The notes beneath the pieces were generated by a model. That model worked only from the letters and a program-made list of their open reading frames with translations. It was not told where the DNA came from and did not search any database. The translations under genes and the position numbers were made by a program. A stretch of DNA of 64,000 bases, from NCBI RefSeq assembly GCF_004210215.2, contig NZ_CP067394.1, forward strand, positions 1,488,001 through 1,552,000. The letters run 5' to 3'. Positions 7,977 through 17,445 of the stretch are shown one piece after another. The number at the start of each line of letters is the position of its first letter. Position 1 is the stretch's first letter. This DNA is from Cryobacterium sp. SO1. GTDB lineage: Bacteria; Actinomycetota; Actinomycetes; Actinomycetales; Microbacteriaceae.

Positions 7977-9572
7977 ATGCATTCTCTCCAGAAGGGTCCC
8001 CGGCGGTTGTTTGTCGCCGCGGGAACTACGGTCGCCCTAGCTTCAGCCGCGCTACTCGGGGTGCCTTCCGCAGCCATGGCGCTGCCCGCCGTGCAGGACG
8101 GCCCCGAGCCCACCCCACACAGCCAGGAGGCCTACGCCCCTGAAGATGATTTCACCGCGAAGTGGACCCGCGCTGACGCGCGGCAGTTGCAGCGTGTGTC
8201 CGACCCCACGACGCCTCCGGGCGAGAACTCGATGCCCGCAGCGCAGACCATGCCCGAGGTGCCGCAGGACTTCCCCGACATGTCCAACGACCAGGTGTGG
8301 GTATGGGACAGTTGGCCCCTCACCGACGAAGACGGCAACCAGTACTCGATCAACGGCCAGGAGATCATCTTCTCGCTGGTCGCCGACCGCAGCCTCGGCT
8401 TCGACGAGCGCCACCAGTTCGCCAAGATCGGCTACTTCTCCCGTGCGGCGGGCGTGCCTGCCGACGAGCGGCCTGAGAACGGCGGCTGGACGTACGGCGG
8501 CCTCGTCTTCGACGAAGGCGTGACCGGCGAGATCTTCGCGGACAAGTCGTTCAGCCACCAGACCCAGTGGTCGGGCTCGGCCCGAGTGTTCAAGGGCGGC
8601 GAGGTCAAGCTGTTCTTCACCGATGTCGCGTTCTACCGCGACGCGGAGGGCAACGACGTCAAGCCGTACGACCCGCGTCTCGCGCTCAGTATCGGCAAGG
8701 TGCACGCCACCGGCAAGGATGTGAAGCTGACCGGTTTCGACAAGGTCCAAAACCTCCTGGAGGCCGACGGCGAGTACTACCAGACCGGCGCCCAGAACGC
8801 GTCATTCAACTTCCGCGACCCGTTCACGTTCGAGGACCCCGCCCACCCGGGCGAGACCTACATGGTCTTCGAAGGCAACTCCGCCATGCCGCGTGAGGAA
8901 GCGTACTGCACCGACGAAGACCTGGGCTACGCGGCAGGTGACCCGTTCGCTGAGTCGGCGGAAGAGGTCAACGCCTCGGGTGCGCCGTACCAGATCGGCA
9001 ACATCGGTCTCGCGAAGGCGACGAACGACGACCTGACCGAGTGGGAGTTCCTCCCGCCGATCCTGTCGGCCAACTGCGTCACCGACCAGACCGAGCGCCC
9101 GCAGTTCGTCTTCAAGGACGGTAAGGCCTACCTGTTCACGATCTCCCACCGCGGCACCTTCGCGGCCGGGATCGACGGACCGGAGGGCGTCTACGGATTC
9201 GTCGGTGACGGCATCCGGTCGGACTTCCAGCCGCTCAACGGCGGCTCGGGGCTGGCGCTGGGCAACCCGACCAACCTGAATTACCCACAGGGCAAGCCCT
9301 TCGCGCCGAACGCCGACCAGCACCCGGGCGCATTCCAGGCCTACTCGCACTACGTGATGCCCGGCGGCCTCGTGCAGTCGTTCATCGACACCATCGGCAC
9401 GTCCGATGACTTCGTCCGCGGCGGCACCCTCGCCCCCACGGTGAAGATGGACATCACCGGCGACACGACGAGCGTCGACTACTCCTACGGAGACGGCGGG
9501 CTCGGCGGCTGGGCCGACGTGCCGGCCAACATCAACATCAACCCGGGCGGCCAGGTGAAGCCGCTGCGCTGA
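7977..9572 (+). CDS. sacB: Levansucrase (GH68), secreted
   Basis: A 531-residue glycoside hydrolase family 68 enzyme that splits sucrose and transfers fructose to a growing levan chain or to water. The N-terminus has a basic start, a long hydrophobic stretch and a cleavage-like AMALP, so it should be exported. The three catalytic carboxylates are in place: nucleophile D111 in VWVWDSWPL, transition-state stabiliser D281 in FRDPF and acid/base E373 in TERPQ. GAAGGAG stands 9 nt before the ATG at 7977; a TTG at 7959 overlaps that site and is rejected. A strong stem-loop and then a fructan hydrolase follow, forming a sucrose-to-levan-to-fructose locus. Confidence 0.95.
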   Translation: MHSLQKGPRRLFVAAGTTVALASAALLGVPSAAMALPAVQDGPEPTPHSQEAYAPEDDFTAKWTRADARQLQRVSDPTTPPGENSMPAAQTMPEVPQDFPDMSNDQVWVWDSWPLTDEDGNQYSINGQEIIFSLVADRSLGFDERHQFAKIGYFSRAAGVPADERPENGGWTYGGLVFDEGVTGEIFADKSFSHQTQWSGSARVFKGGEVKLFFTDVAFYRDAEGNDVKPYDPRLALSIGKVHATGKDVKLTGFDKVQNLLEADGEYYQTGAQNASFNFRDPFTFEDPAHPGETYMVFEGNSAMPREEAYCTDEDLGYAAGDPFAESAEEVNASGAPYQIGNIGLAKATNDDLTEWEFLPPILSANCVTDQTERPQFVFKDGKAYLFTISHRGTFAAGIDGPEGVYGFVGDGIRSDFQPLNGGSGLALGNPTNLNYPQGKPFAPNADQHPGAFQAYSHYVMPGGLVQSFIDTIGTSDDFVRGGTLAPTVKMDITGDTTSVDYSYGDGGLGGWADVPANININPGGQVKPLR

Positions 9573-9588
9573 TTCGACCTGCCGTGCC

Positions 9589-9626
9589 GTGGGTGCCCCG
9601 TTCCGATCTCGGTCCGGGGCACCCAC
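9589..9626 (+). terminator. Stem-loop between levansucrase and levanase genes
   Basis: GTGGGTGCCCCG (9589-9600) pairs perfectly with CGGGGCACCCAC (9615-9626) around a 14-nt loop. No T run follows. It could end the levansucrase message or reduce read-through into the levanase gene, whose ribosome-binding site follows 48 nt later. Confidence 0.65.
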
Positions 9627-9687
9627 CCCGCCTGGCGTGGCGTCTGCCTACCGCGGACACGTGCCGACCTACCCGAAGGACTTCACT

Positions 9688-11366
9688 GTGACCGATCAGG
9701 ATGCCCCTGCCCCCGCCGCGCCGCGGCGCAAGCCACGCCGCCGTACGCTCTTGATCGCCGCCCTTATCGTGGTCACTCTGATGGTGGCCGCCACGGCAGT
9801 GACCCTCTCCTTCCTCGGGGGAGCGGCACAGATCAAGCCCCGAGCCCAACCGAATCCTCGCCGGCCGCCTCAAGTCCGTTCCAGCGCCCGGCCGACTGGT
9901 CGCCGAACCGCCCGGCGGTTCACATGACCCCCGAGAAGAACTGGATGAACGACCCACAGAAGCCGTTTTTGCTCGACGGCGTGTGGCACTACTACTACCT
10001 CTATAACGCCGATCACCCCGACGGGAACGGCACCGCGTGGTACCACTCGACCTCAACCGACCTTGTGCACTGGGAGGACCAGGGCATCGCGATCGACAAG
10101 TACACCAACGGGCTCGGCGACATCTGGACGGGCACCGCCGTCGTCGACTCCGAAAACACCGCGGGTTTCGGAGCGGGCGCGGTCATCGCCCTGGTCACCC
10201 AGCAGGTCGACGGTGTGCAGCGTCAATCGCTTTTCGCGTCGACCGATGGCGGTTACTCGTTCGAGTCCTACGAGGGCAACCCTGTCATGGACAACCCTGG
10301 CGTCGCCGACTGGCGAGACCCGCGCGTGTTCTGGGACGAGAACGCCGGGCACTGGGTGATGGCCCTCGCCGAGCACGATCGCATCGGCTTCTACACGTCG
10401 CCCAATCTTCGCGACTGGACCTACGCGTCCGATTTCGTCACGGCCGGCCTCGGCGTGTTGGAATGCCCAGACCTCTTCCCGATGGCGGTCGATGGAGACC
10501 CGAACAACGTGCGTTGGGTGCTGCTCGCCGGGGCGAACGGCGCTGCCGAGGGGATGACGACCGGCACGACCTACTGGGTCGGCGACTGGGACGGCACGAC
10601 GTTCACCGCCGACGAGACCGGGCACCAGTGGCTCGACCACGGGGCGGACTACTACGCCGCCGTCACGTGGGACGACACCCGGCTGAGCGCCCAGGAGCGC
10701 CTCAATTCGCGGTACAGCATTGCCTGGATGAACAATTGGGCCTATGCCGGCGACTTCCCGGCCGGTGACTGGCACGGCGGCTCCGACTCCGTCGTGCGTA
10801 GCATCCGGCTCGGTTCTGACGAAGACACCGAGAAGCTCTATTCGGCTCCTGCAGAGGAGATGCGATCGCTGGAGGGAGAGCCCGAGCAGATCGATCCCCT
10901 TCGCCTGGATTCGGGAAGTTCGACGGAACTCAGGGCTTCCGCATCCGATGCGTATCGCCTGACCCTCGACGCCGCCGCCGCCGACGGCACCGGCGAGGTG
11001 CGCGTGAAGGTGCTCAGCGCCGATGGCACGTTCGCAACCGTCGGGTACGACTTTGACACCGAACTCGCTTTCGTCGCGCGGGATACCGATGCCATCGCCT
11101 CCGAGATGCCCGCGGAGTACCGGGCCGTGCGAACGGCACCCGTCCCGTCGAAGGACGGACGTGTGCGGCTTGACATCGTCGTGGATGTGGCCTCGATCGA
11201 GGTATTCGCGGGAGACGGTGAGGCATCCATCACCATGGCGACCTACGGCTCGCCCGGGGCGCGTCAGCTGAGTGTGGACGCCCTCCGTGGCGCCGTCGAG
11301 ATCACGGATGCGAGGCTGACGCCGCTGCGTGTCGCGCCGGTCGTGCGCGAATCGGCGGCGGAGTGA
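9688..11366 (+). pseudogene. GH32 levanase/inulinase with a one-base frameshift
   Basis: Two frames together make one fructan hydrolase. Frame 1 starts with GTG 9688 (GAAGGA 8 nt upstream) and encodes MTDQDAPAPAAPRRKPRRR plus a membrane segment. Within the GGGGG tract at 9817-9821 the correct frame shifts: adding one G joins FLGG to SGTDQAPSPTESSPAA and on to RPADWSPNRPAVHMTPEKNW without a stop. The catalytic domain is intact: nucleophile Asp in WMNDPQ (codon 9951), Asp in WRDPR (10317) and acid Glu in ECPD (10461), followed by a C-terminal beta-sandwich. As written, frame 1 ends at 9927. An in-frame ATG at 9924 could yield the catalytic domain without export signal. The shift may be real or a sequencing error. 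The gene converges on the LacI-type gene, two bases away. Confidence 0.85.
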
Positions 11367-11368
11367 AT

Positions 11369-12418
11369 CTACGAGGCGGGCGGCGCCGCGACTGAGCCGC
11401 GCTCGACGAGCCAGCCCGTCAGCTGTTGCACACTGCGATCGGTGCCTGGCCGAGGGCCCTCGATGCGTTCAATGAGGCGCGTCATTGCCCGCCCACCCAT
11501 CTGGGCATGCGGCAGCGCCACGGTGGTGAGGCCGGGATCGAGAGCGTCGGCCACCGGATGGAGGTCGTCGATGCCGATCACCGACAGCCCCTCCGGGACG
11601 GGGATGGCGCGCCTCGCCGCGGCCTGCATCACCCCCATCGCGATCTGGTCGTTGAAGCAGATGATCGCCGTCGGGCGATCGTCCTGGTCGAGGAGCTCAC
11701 CACCCGCCTGTCGTCCGCCCACGGCGTCCGACGAGCAGAAGGCGACGCGCCGGTCACCAAGCTTGATGCCGGCATCGCCGAGAGCCGAGCGCACGCCGAG
11801 CAGGCGGCCATGTGCCGCACGAGTGTCATCCGTGGTGCCCACATAGGCGATGTCACGGTGTCCCTCGCGGGTGAGCCGCTCACAAGCCACGGCCGCGATC
11901 TGGGCTTCGTTGGGCACGACCGCGTCCACCAGCCATCCCTTCTCCGGTGCGGCGTCAACAAGCACGACCGGCAGATCGTCCGGCACCGATGGGCGCGGGA
12001 CACGCTGGTGGTACATGCGCGCGATGAGCAGGCCGTCGACACGCTGAGCGAGGAAGAGCGCGATCAGGTCGGCCTCGATGCCGGGGTCACCGCCGCTCTC
12101 ACCCACCATCAGAAGGACATCATGCTCGAGTCCCGCTTGGCGGGCACCCTCGATGATGCGTCCGGCAAACGGTGTGGCCGCAATGTTGTCGCCGACAAGG
12201 CCGACGACGCCCGTGCGCCGGCGCCGCAATCCGCTCGCCACACGGTCGGGCACGTAGCCGAGGTCGTGTGCGACCGAGAGGATCCGCACCCTGGTCGCGG
12301 CATTCACCGTGCGGGCACCGCTGAGCGCATGCGACACCGTTGTGGGGGAGACGCCGGCGGCCGCGGCAACGTCGCTCAAGCGGGCGCGTCGAGCTCCAAA
12401 CGTTCGGCCACTGTCCAT
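11369..12418 (-). CDS. LacI-family transcriptional regulator of the fructan locus
   Basis: A 349-residue repressor. The N-terminal helix-turn-helix and hinge read RLSDVAAAAGVSPTTVSHAL and then a LacI-type hinge ending in the RRRRTG junction, followed by a periplasmic-binding-protein-like sensor domain starting VVGLVGDN. The start ATG (12416-12418) has TAGGCT exactly 6 nt upstream and no ribosome-binding site, so the message is probably leaderless. It is convergent with the levanase gene. The perfect palindrome in the levansucrase promoter (7934-7951) is the likely target, with a sucrose- or fructose-derived effector. That link rests on position and operator type only. Confidence 0.9.
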   Translation of the reverse strand: MDSGRTFGARRARLSDVAAAAGVSPTTVSHALSGARTVNAATRVRILSVAHDLGYVPDRVASGLRRRRTGVVGLVGDNIAATPFAGRIIEGARQAGLEHDVLLMVGESGGDPGIEADLIALFLAQRVDGLLIARMYHQRVPRPSVPDDLPVVLVDAAPEKGWLVDAVVPNEAQIAAVACERLTREGHRDIAYVGTTDDTRAAHGRLLGVRSALGDAGIKLGDRRVAFCSSDAVGGRQAGGELLDQDDRPTAIICFNDQIAMGVMQAAARRAIPVPEGLSVIGIDDLHPVADALDPGLTTVALPHAQMGGRAMTRLIERIEGPRPGTDRSVQQLTGWLVERGSVAAPPAS

Positions 12419-12684
12419 CCACCCAGCCTACGGCTGGCGCGCCCATGCTGAGAGCATCGGCGAATGCGGCTTCGGCCTCCCCGGCACCCTGCCCGTCGGG
12501 CGGCCAGGGTCCTGAGCCAGAAACACCGCACCGCACCCATCCAGGGGTCAACGTGCAAGACTGGTCCCCTGCCCTCACCCAGGCCCCTCAGCCTGCGTCC
12601 CCAACCAGTTCGGCATCCGTGCTTCCGAAAGCGCCATGCCGGTGGCGGTGAACCGATGTGCGATCGACGCGAAGAGGTTTTAAT

Positions 12685-13326
12685 GTGTGGGATTTTCTAA
12701 GGGCACAGTATGAGCAGATCCTGTTCAGCAGCTGGCAACATTTCAGCCTCGTGGTGCAGTGCCTGGTACTGGCGACCGTCATCGCCGTGCTGCTGGCGGC
12801 CCTCGTGTACCGCAACTCCGCGCTGACCGCGATCGCCAACTCGGTCTCGGCCATCGGCCTGACCATCCCGTCGTTCGCCTTCATCGGTCTGCTCATCGCG
12901 CCGCTGGGCTTCGGGGTGTTGCCGGCCGTGATCGTCGTGGCGTTCTTCGCCACGTTGCCCATCCTTCGAAATGCGGTCGTGGGCCTGTCGGGCATCTCAC
13001 CGTCGATCGTCGAATCCGCCCGCGGTATCGGCATGAGCCGATTCCGCACGCTCCTGCAGGTGGAACTGCCGATGGCGTGGCCGATCATTCTCACCGGCGT
13101 GCGGGTTTCCGCCCAGATGGTGATGGGGGTCGCCGCGGTCGCCGCCTATTCGCTGGGACCGGGCCTGGGCGGATTCATCTTCTCCGGACTTTCCAGGCTC
13201 GGCGGTGCCAACTCCCTCGAGTCGGTTTTGACCGGCGTCATCGGCGTCGTCGTTCTTGCTGTCATCCTTGATCTTCTTCTCGTCGGCCTCGGCCGCCTGA
13301 CCACACCGCGAGGTATCCGTGTCTGA
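12685..13326 (+). CDS. Glycine betaine/choline/carnitine-type ABC permease, first
   Basis: A 213-residue permease of the OpuC/ProW class with about five or six membrane segments. It contains the conserved TLPILRNAVVGLSGISPSIVESARGIGMS stretch characteristic of quaternary-amine importers. The start is taken at GTG 12685, which has GAAGAGG 7 nt upstream (12671-12677). A GTG at 12658 in the same frame would add nine residues and bury that site. It overlaps the ATPase gene by 8 nt. Together with the next three genes it forms a complete compatible-solute importer. The 260 bp upstream hold no recognisable gene. Confidence 0.92.
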   Translation: MWDFLRAQYEQILFSSWQHFSLVVQCLVLATVIAVLLAALVYRNSALTAIANSVSAIGLTIPSFAFIGLLIAPLGFGVLPAVIVVAFFATLPILRNAVVGLSGISPSIVESARGIGMSRFRTLLQVELPMAWPIILTGVRVSAQMVMGVAAVAAYSLGPGLGGFIFSGLSRLGGANSLESVLTGVIGVVVLAVILDLLLVGLGRLTTPRGIRV

Positions 13327-14626
13327 ATTCAACGCAACCACCCGAGCCGACTCCACCGATGAGCCCAGCACCCCCACCGGCATCACCGGGGCAAGCATCC
13401 TGCTGGACGGAGTCACCAAGCGGTTCCCCGGTCAGGCCCGCCCTGCCGTCGACGGTCTCACCATGGAGATCCCCGCCGGCAAGATCATCATGTTCGTGGG
13501 TCCCTCCGGCTGCGGCAAGACCACCACGCTCAAGATGATCAACCGGCTGATCGAACCGACCGAGGGCCGTATCGTCGTCGATGGCGACGATGTGACCGAC
13601 ATGAACGGTGACACCCTGCGCCGCGGGATCGGCTACGTCATCCAGGCCGGGGGCCTGTTCCCGCACATGACGGTCGCCACCAACATCGGCATCGTGCCGA
13701 AGATGCTCGGCTGGGACAAGGCCCGCATCGCCGCCCGCGTCGACGAACTCCTCGAGCTGGTCTCCCTCGACCCGGCGCTGTACCGCGACCGCTACCCCAA
13801 GGAACTCTCCGGCGGCCAGCAGCAGCGCGTCGGCGTGGCCCGTGCTCTCGCGGCCGACCCGCCCGTGCTCCTGATGGACGAGCCGTTCGGCGCCGTCGAC
13901 CCGATCACCCGGCTGCGCCTGCAGGACGAACTGCTCAACATCCAGGAAGAACTGCAGAAAACCATCGTCTGCGTCACCCACGACTTCGACGAGGCCGTGA
14001 AGCTCGGCGACTGGATCGCCATTTTCAACGAGGGCGCCCAGCTGGAGCAGTACGACACGCCCGAACGCATCCTCGGCCACCCGGCCAACGAGTTCGTCGA
14101 GAACTTCATCGGCTCCGGCGCCGGCCTCAAACAGCTGACTCTCACCCGGGTGTGCGACGTGGGCCTCAGCGACGCGATCGTGGGCATGCCCGGCGAACGG
14201 GCGGCGGATGTGCTGGCGCGGGTGACCGAAGCCGGTCACGGCCACGCGGTCATCATCGATGCTCGTCACCGGCCCATCCAGTGGCTCTCGCGGCGCCAGT
14301 TGGGCCGGCTCGACGTGATCAAGGATGTCGCCGACCCGAAACTGCCCGTGGTGGGCAACCGCGCCACGCTCAACGATGCGCTCGACACCATGCTCGTCTC
14401 GAGCGCCGGGGCCGCGCTGGTCACCGGACGCCGCGACACGTTCAAGGGCGTCATCGACGTGAAGACCGTCATGGATGCCATCACCCGGGCGCAGGGCGCG
14501 GCCGTGCTGGAGTCCGACCAGGCACCCGTGGGACTGAACACCGGTACGTTCCAGGCGCTGGCATCCGCCGAGGCCGACCTGAGCGACACCGCGGGCCACG
14601 ACGCGGACGCCCAGGCCGTGCGATGA
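13319..14626 (+). CDS. Glycine betaine/choline-type ABC transporter ATP-binding protein
   Basis: A 435-residue ATPase energising the quaternary-amine importer on the cytoplasmic side. Walker A GPSGCGKTTT, the Q-loop region VIQAGGLFPHMT, signature LSGGQQQRVGVARAL, Walker B VLLMDEPFGAVD and the switch THDFDEA are all present. The part after about residue 260 carries paired CBS-like segments (VSSAGAALVTG, FKGVIDVKTVMDAI), which in OpuA-type ATPases sense ionic strength or nucleotides. The GTG start at 13319 has GAGG upstream and lies inside the preceding permease gene. The stop overlaps the next start as ATGA, so the operon is translationally coupled. Confidence 0.94.
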   Translation: MSEFNATTRADSTDEPSTPTGITGASILLDGVTKRFPGQARPAVDGLTMEIPAGKIIMFVGPSGCGKTTTLKMINRLIEPTEGRIVVDGDDVTDMNGDTLRRGIGYVIQAGGLFPHMTVATNIGIVPKMLGWDKARIAARVDELLELVSLDPALYRDRYPKELSGGQQQRVGVARALAADPPVLLMDEPFGAVDPITRLRLQDELLNIQEELQKTIVCVTHDFDEAVKLGDWIAIFNEGAQLEQYDTPERILGHPANEFVENFIGSGAGLKQLTLTRVCDVGLSDAIVGMPGERAADVLARVTEAGHGHAVIIDARHRPIQWLSRRQLGRLDVIKDVADPKLPVVGNRATLNDALDTMLVSSAGAALVTGRRDTFKGVIDVKTVMDAITRAQGAAVLESDQAPVGLNTGTFQALASAEADLSDTAGHDADAQAVR

Positions 14627-15459
14627 GCCCCCGCGGACTGAGAGCCGAAGCAGCCATAGCCGGCGGGGACTCCGCCGTCGAGGCGCCGGGCGACCCGTTG
14701 ACGCCGTCCGTGCCGACCAGTCGCGCCCGCGTACGGTGGAACTCCTGGAGGGGACTGGTCTACCAGCTGGCCGGGATCGTGCTCGCCTTCCTCGCGCTGG
14801 TGTTCTGGTTGCAGACGGCGGACCTCTCGCCGATCGAGCTCACCACCCTGGCCCCGAACGCACTCTGGGTCTACACGGTGGAACACATCCAGCTCACCCT
14901 GCTCGCTGCGGCGATCGTGCTCGTCATCGCGATACCCCTGGGCATCGCCTTGACCCGGCGGCCCCTGCGGTTCCTCACCGGTCCGGTACTGGTCATCGCC
15001 AACTTCGGCCAGGCCGCGCCGGCGATCGGCGTGGTCGTGCTGCTCGCGTTCTGGGTCGGCTTCGGTTTCTGGGCGGCGACGCTGAGCCTCGTGCTCTACG
15101 CGATGCTTCCGGTGCTGCGCAACACCATGGTGGGCCTGCAACGGGTTGACGCCCACCTGGTGGAGGCCGGGCGCGGCATGGGCATGAGCTCCGCCGCCGT
15201 GTTATTTCGGGTGGAACTCCCACTCGCCGTGCCGGTCATGCTCTCGGGCGTGCGCACCGCGCTCGTGCTGCTGGTGGGCACCGCCGCCCTGGCCACGTTC
15301 GTCAACGGTGGCGGACTGGGCATTCTGATCACCACCGGTGTCAATCTCAGTCTCACCTCCGTGCTCGTCACCGGGGCGTTGCTGGTGGCCCTGCTCGCCC
15401 TGCTCATCGACTGGCTCGGCCGCGTCGTGGAACACGTCGCGCGCCCGAAGGGACTCTAG
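14623..15459 (+). CDS. Glycine betaine/choline/carnitine-type ABC permease, second
   Basis: A 278-residue permease. A hydrophilic N-terminus of about 45 residues precedes six membrane segments, and the conserved AMLPVLRNTMVGLQ and EAGRGMGMS motifs match those of the first permease. The ATG at 14623 overlaps the ATPase stop (ATGA). An ATG-proximal alternative further downstream would remove the hydrophilic head without affecting the membrane domain. The binding-protein gene begins immediately at the next base after the stop. Two different permeases plus one ATPase and one receptor is the OpuC arrangement. Confidence 0.93.
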   Translation: MSPRGLRAEAAIAGGDSAVEAPGDPLTPSVPTSRARVRWNSWRGLVYQLAGIVLAFLALVFWLQTADLSPIELTTLAPNALWVYTVEHIQLTLLAAAIVLVIAIPLGIALTRRPLRFLTGPVLVIANFGQAAPAIGVVVLLAFWVGFGFWAATLSLVLYAMLPVLRNTMVGLQRVDAHLVEAGRGMGMSSAAVLFRVELPLAVPVMLSGVRTALVLLVGTAALATFVNGGGLGILITTGVNLSLTSVLVTGALLVALLALLIDWLGRVVEHVARPKGL

Positions 15460-16485
15460 ATGTACCGCTCCTCCTCTCGCATCCGCCGCACACCCCTGGG
15501 CCGCTGGGGGGTGGCAACGGGCATCCTCGCCCTGTCCGCCCTGGCCTTGACCGGCTGCGGACTCAAGCCGGCCACCGCGTACGTTCCCGCGGTCGGACCC
15601 GGATCGATCAGCCCGCTCGAGGACGCCGACGGCGTCGACCTCACCGTGACGTCGAAGAACTTCACCGAGCAGCTGCTGCTCGGCAAGATCGCGGTGCTCG
15701 CCGCAACCGCCGCCGGATTCGACGTCACCGACCTCAGCAATGTGCCCGGAAGCCAGCCGGCCCGCAATCTGCTGGTATCAGGTCAGGCCGATGTGCTCTG
15801 GGAGTACACCGGCACCGCGTGGCTGACGTACCTCGGGCAGGAGGAGGCCATTTCCGACCAGACCGAGATGTGGCAGGCCGTGTCCGACATCGACCTCGAC
15901 AACGGGGTCACCTGGGGCGCTCCGGCGCCGATGAACAACACCTATGCGCTCGCTGTGCGGAGTGAGGCGGTCGCGGAGCTGGGCGGCATCACGAAGATGT
16001 CCGAGCTGGCCGCCCTGCCGGTCGAGGACCGCACCTTCTGTGTCGAGTCCGAGTTCAACTCCCGGCCCGACGGCATGAACCCCATGCTCACCCACTACGG
16101 CCTTGAGCGTGCCGCCGCCGACGGGGTGCCCGACGGCAACATCGGGATCTATGACACGGGTGCGATCTACAGCGCGACCGATGCCGGGGCCTGTAACTTC
16201 GGGGAGGTCTTCACGACCGACGGTCGCCTCGACGCGCTGGATCTCACGGTGCTGGTCGACGACCTGGCCTTCTTTCCGGCGTATAACGTCGCGCCGGTGT
16301 TCTTCACCGAGACGCTCGACGCCCACCCTGGCCTGGAGGAGGTCTTCGCAGAGATCTCGCCGAAGCTCACCGATGAGGTGCTGCGCGACATGAACCGCCA
16401 GGTGGATGTCGACGGGGACGAACCGGCCGACGTGGCGTTCGCGTGGATGGTCGCCGAGGGATTCATCACCGATCCGGCCAGGTAG
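15460..16485 (+). CDS. Glycine betaine/choline-type ABC substrate-binding lipoprotein
   Basis: A 341-residue receptor of the OpuBC/OpuCC class. The signal peptide ends in the lipobox LTGC (about residue 33), so the protein is lipid-anchored outside the cell. The mature part contains VTSKNFTEQLLLGKI, VLWEYTGTAWLTYLG and DRTFCVESEFNSRPDG, stretches typical of quaternary-ammonium binding proteins. It is the last gene of the four-gene importer and starts directly on the base after the permease stop. Uptake of glycine betaine, choline or carnitine would serve osmotic and cold protection; which one cannot be told from the sequence. Confidence 0.93.
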   Translation: MYRSSSRIRRTPLGRWGVATGILALSALALTGCGLKPATAYVPAVGPGSISPLEDADGVDLTVTSKNFTEQLLLGKIAVLAATAAGFDVTDLSNVPGSQPARNLLVSGQADVLWEYTGTAWLTYLGQEEAISDQTEMWQAVSDIDLDNGVTWGAPAPMNNTYALAVRSEAVAELGGITKMSELAALPVEDRTFCVESEFNSRPDGMNPMLTHYGLERAAADGVPDGNIGIYDTGAIYSATDAGACNFGEVFTTDGRLDALDLTVLVDDLAFFPAYNVAPVFFTETLDAHPGLEEVFAEISPKLTDEVLRDMNRQVDVDGDEPADVAFAWMVAEGFITDPAR

Positions 16486-16636
16486 CCGAGTCCGATGCCG
16501 TCAAGGGGGTGACGTTCCGGCCGAGCTCGGCCATGCGGGCGTGAGCGCCGGGGGCGTTCTCGCTGTTGGACACAGGGTGGGCGGTCCGTAGTACCGTTTC
16601 GGCAAGCGATGGCAAGCCACAAGCGGAAGGACTCCC

Positions 16637-17437
16637 ATGCTGAAGCAGGTCGCGGACGGTGTGCTGGTCCACCAGAGTGAGTTCATCCAGAGCAATTCAG
16701 TGGTCGTGCAGGGCCGCGCGGGTGTGTTGCTGATCGACCCCGGTATCACGCGGGACGAAATGGTCGACCTTGCGACCGACCTGCGCGAGTTGGGCCGGCC
16801 CGTAGCAGCCGGCTTCTCGACGCATCCGGATTGGGATCACGTGCTCTGGCACGCGGGCTTCGGCGTCGTGCCGCGTTACGGCACCGCCCGCTGCGCGGCG
16901 TCGATGCGTGATCTGCTGGCGACCGCCGACTGGAAGGACCGCGTGGCCGAGGTGCTCCCGCCGGAGCATGCCGAGGAGATCCCGATGGACCTCCTCGGTT
17001 TCATCACCGGCCTGCCCGCCGGGGTCACGCAGATTCCCTGGGACGGTCCCGAGGTTCGCATCCTCGAGCATCAGGCTCACGCCACCGGCCATGCGGCGCT
17101 GTTCATCAAGGAGCGTGGCGTGCTCGTGGCCGGCGACATGCTCTCGGACATCCTGATGCCGGTTCTCGACCTGGAGGCCAAGAACCCGATCGAGGACTAC
17201 CTCGACGCGTTGCTGTTGTTGGAGGGCGTGGCCGACGGCGTTGATGTCGTCATTCCCGGTCACGGGTCCGTCGGTAAAGCGGAACAGTTACGGGCGCGGA
17301 TCGAGCAGGACCGTGCCTATGTGCAGACCCTGGGTGACGGTGGGGCTCCAGAGGACTTTCGGGTGGGACCGGCCGCCCCGTTGGAGTGGCTGCCCGACGT
17401 GCATCGGTGGCAGCTTGAGCAGCTCGCCCAAAGATAG
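16637..17437 (+). CDS. Metallo-beta-lactamase-fold hydrolase
   Basis: A 266-residue cytoplasmic hydrolase of the metallo-beta-lactamase superfamily. The metal-site motif reads STHPDWDHV near residue 62, a variant of HxHxDH that has Pro-Asp-Trp between the first His and the Asp-His pair. Further ligands fit HATGHAALF, GVLVAGDM and VVIPGHG. No signal peptide is present. The ATG at 16637 is preceded by GGAAGGA. The substrate is unknown; lactonase, glyoxalase-like and phosphodiesterase activities all occur in this fold. It is convergent with the TetR gene, 8 bases apart. The 150 bp before it show nothing distinctive. Confidence 0.88.
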   Translation: MLKQVADGVLVHQSEFIQSNSVVVQGRAGVLLIDPGITRDEMVDLATDLRELGRPVAAGFSTHPDWDHVLWHAGFGVVPRYGTARCAASMRDLLATADWKDRVAEVLPPEHAEEIPMDLLGFITGLPAGVTQIPWDGPEVRILEHQAHATGHAALFIKERGVLVAGDMLSDILMPVLDLEAKNPIEDYLDALLLLEGVADGVDVVIPGHGSVGKAEQLRARIEQDRAYVQTLGDGGAPEDFRVGPAAPLEWLPDVHRWQLEQLAQR

Positions 17438-17445
17438 GGCCGTCA

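Noticed and set aside
9817..9821. Programmed -1 ribosomal frameshift in the levanase
   Set aside because: The G5 tract read as CTC GGG GGA does not form a standard slippery heptamer, and no stimulating structure is evident. A base deletion or sequencing error is simpler.
13262..14599. A 445-codon open frame on the minus strand
   Set aside because: It is antisense to the clearly recognised ABC ATPase gene and shows no domain.
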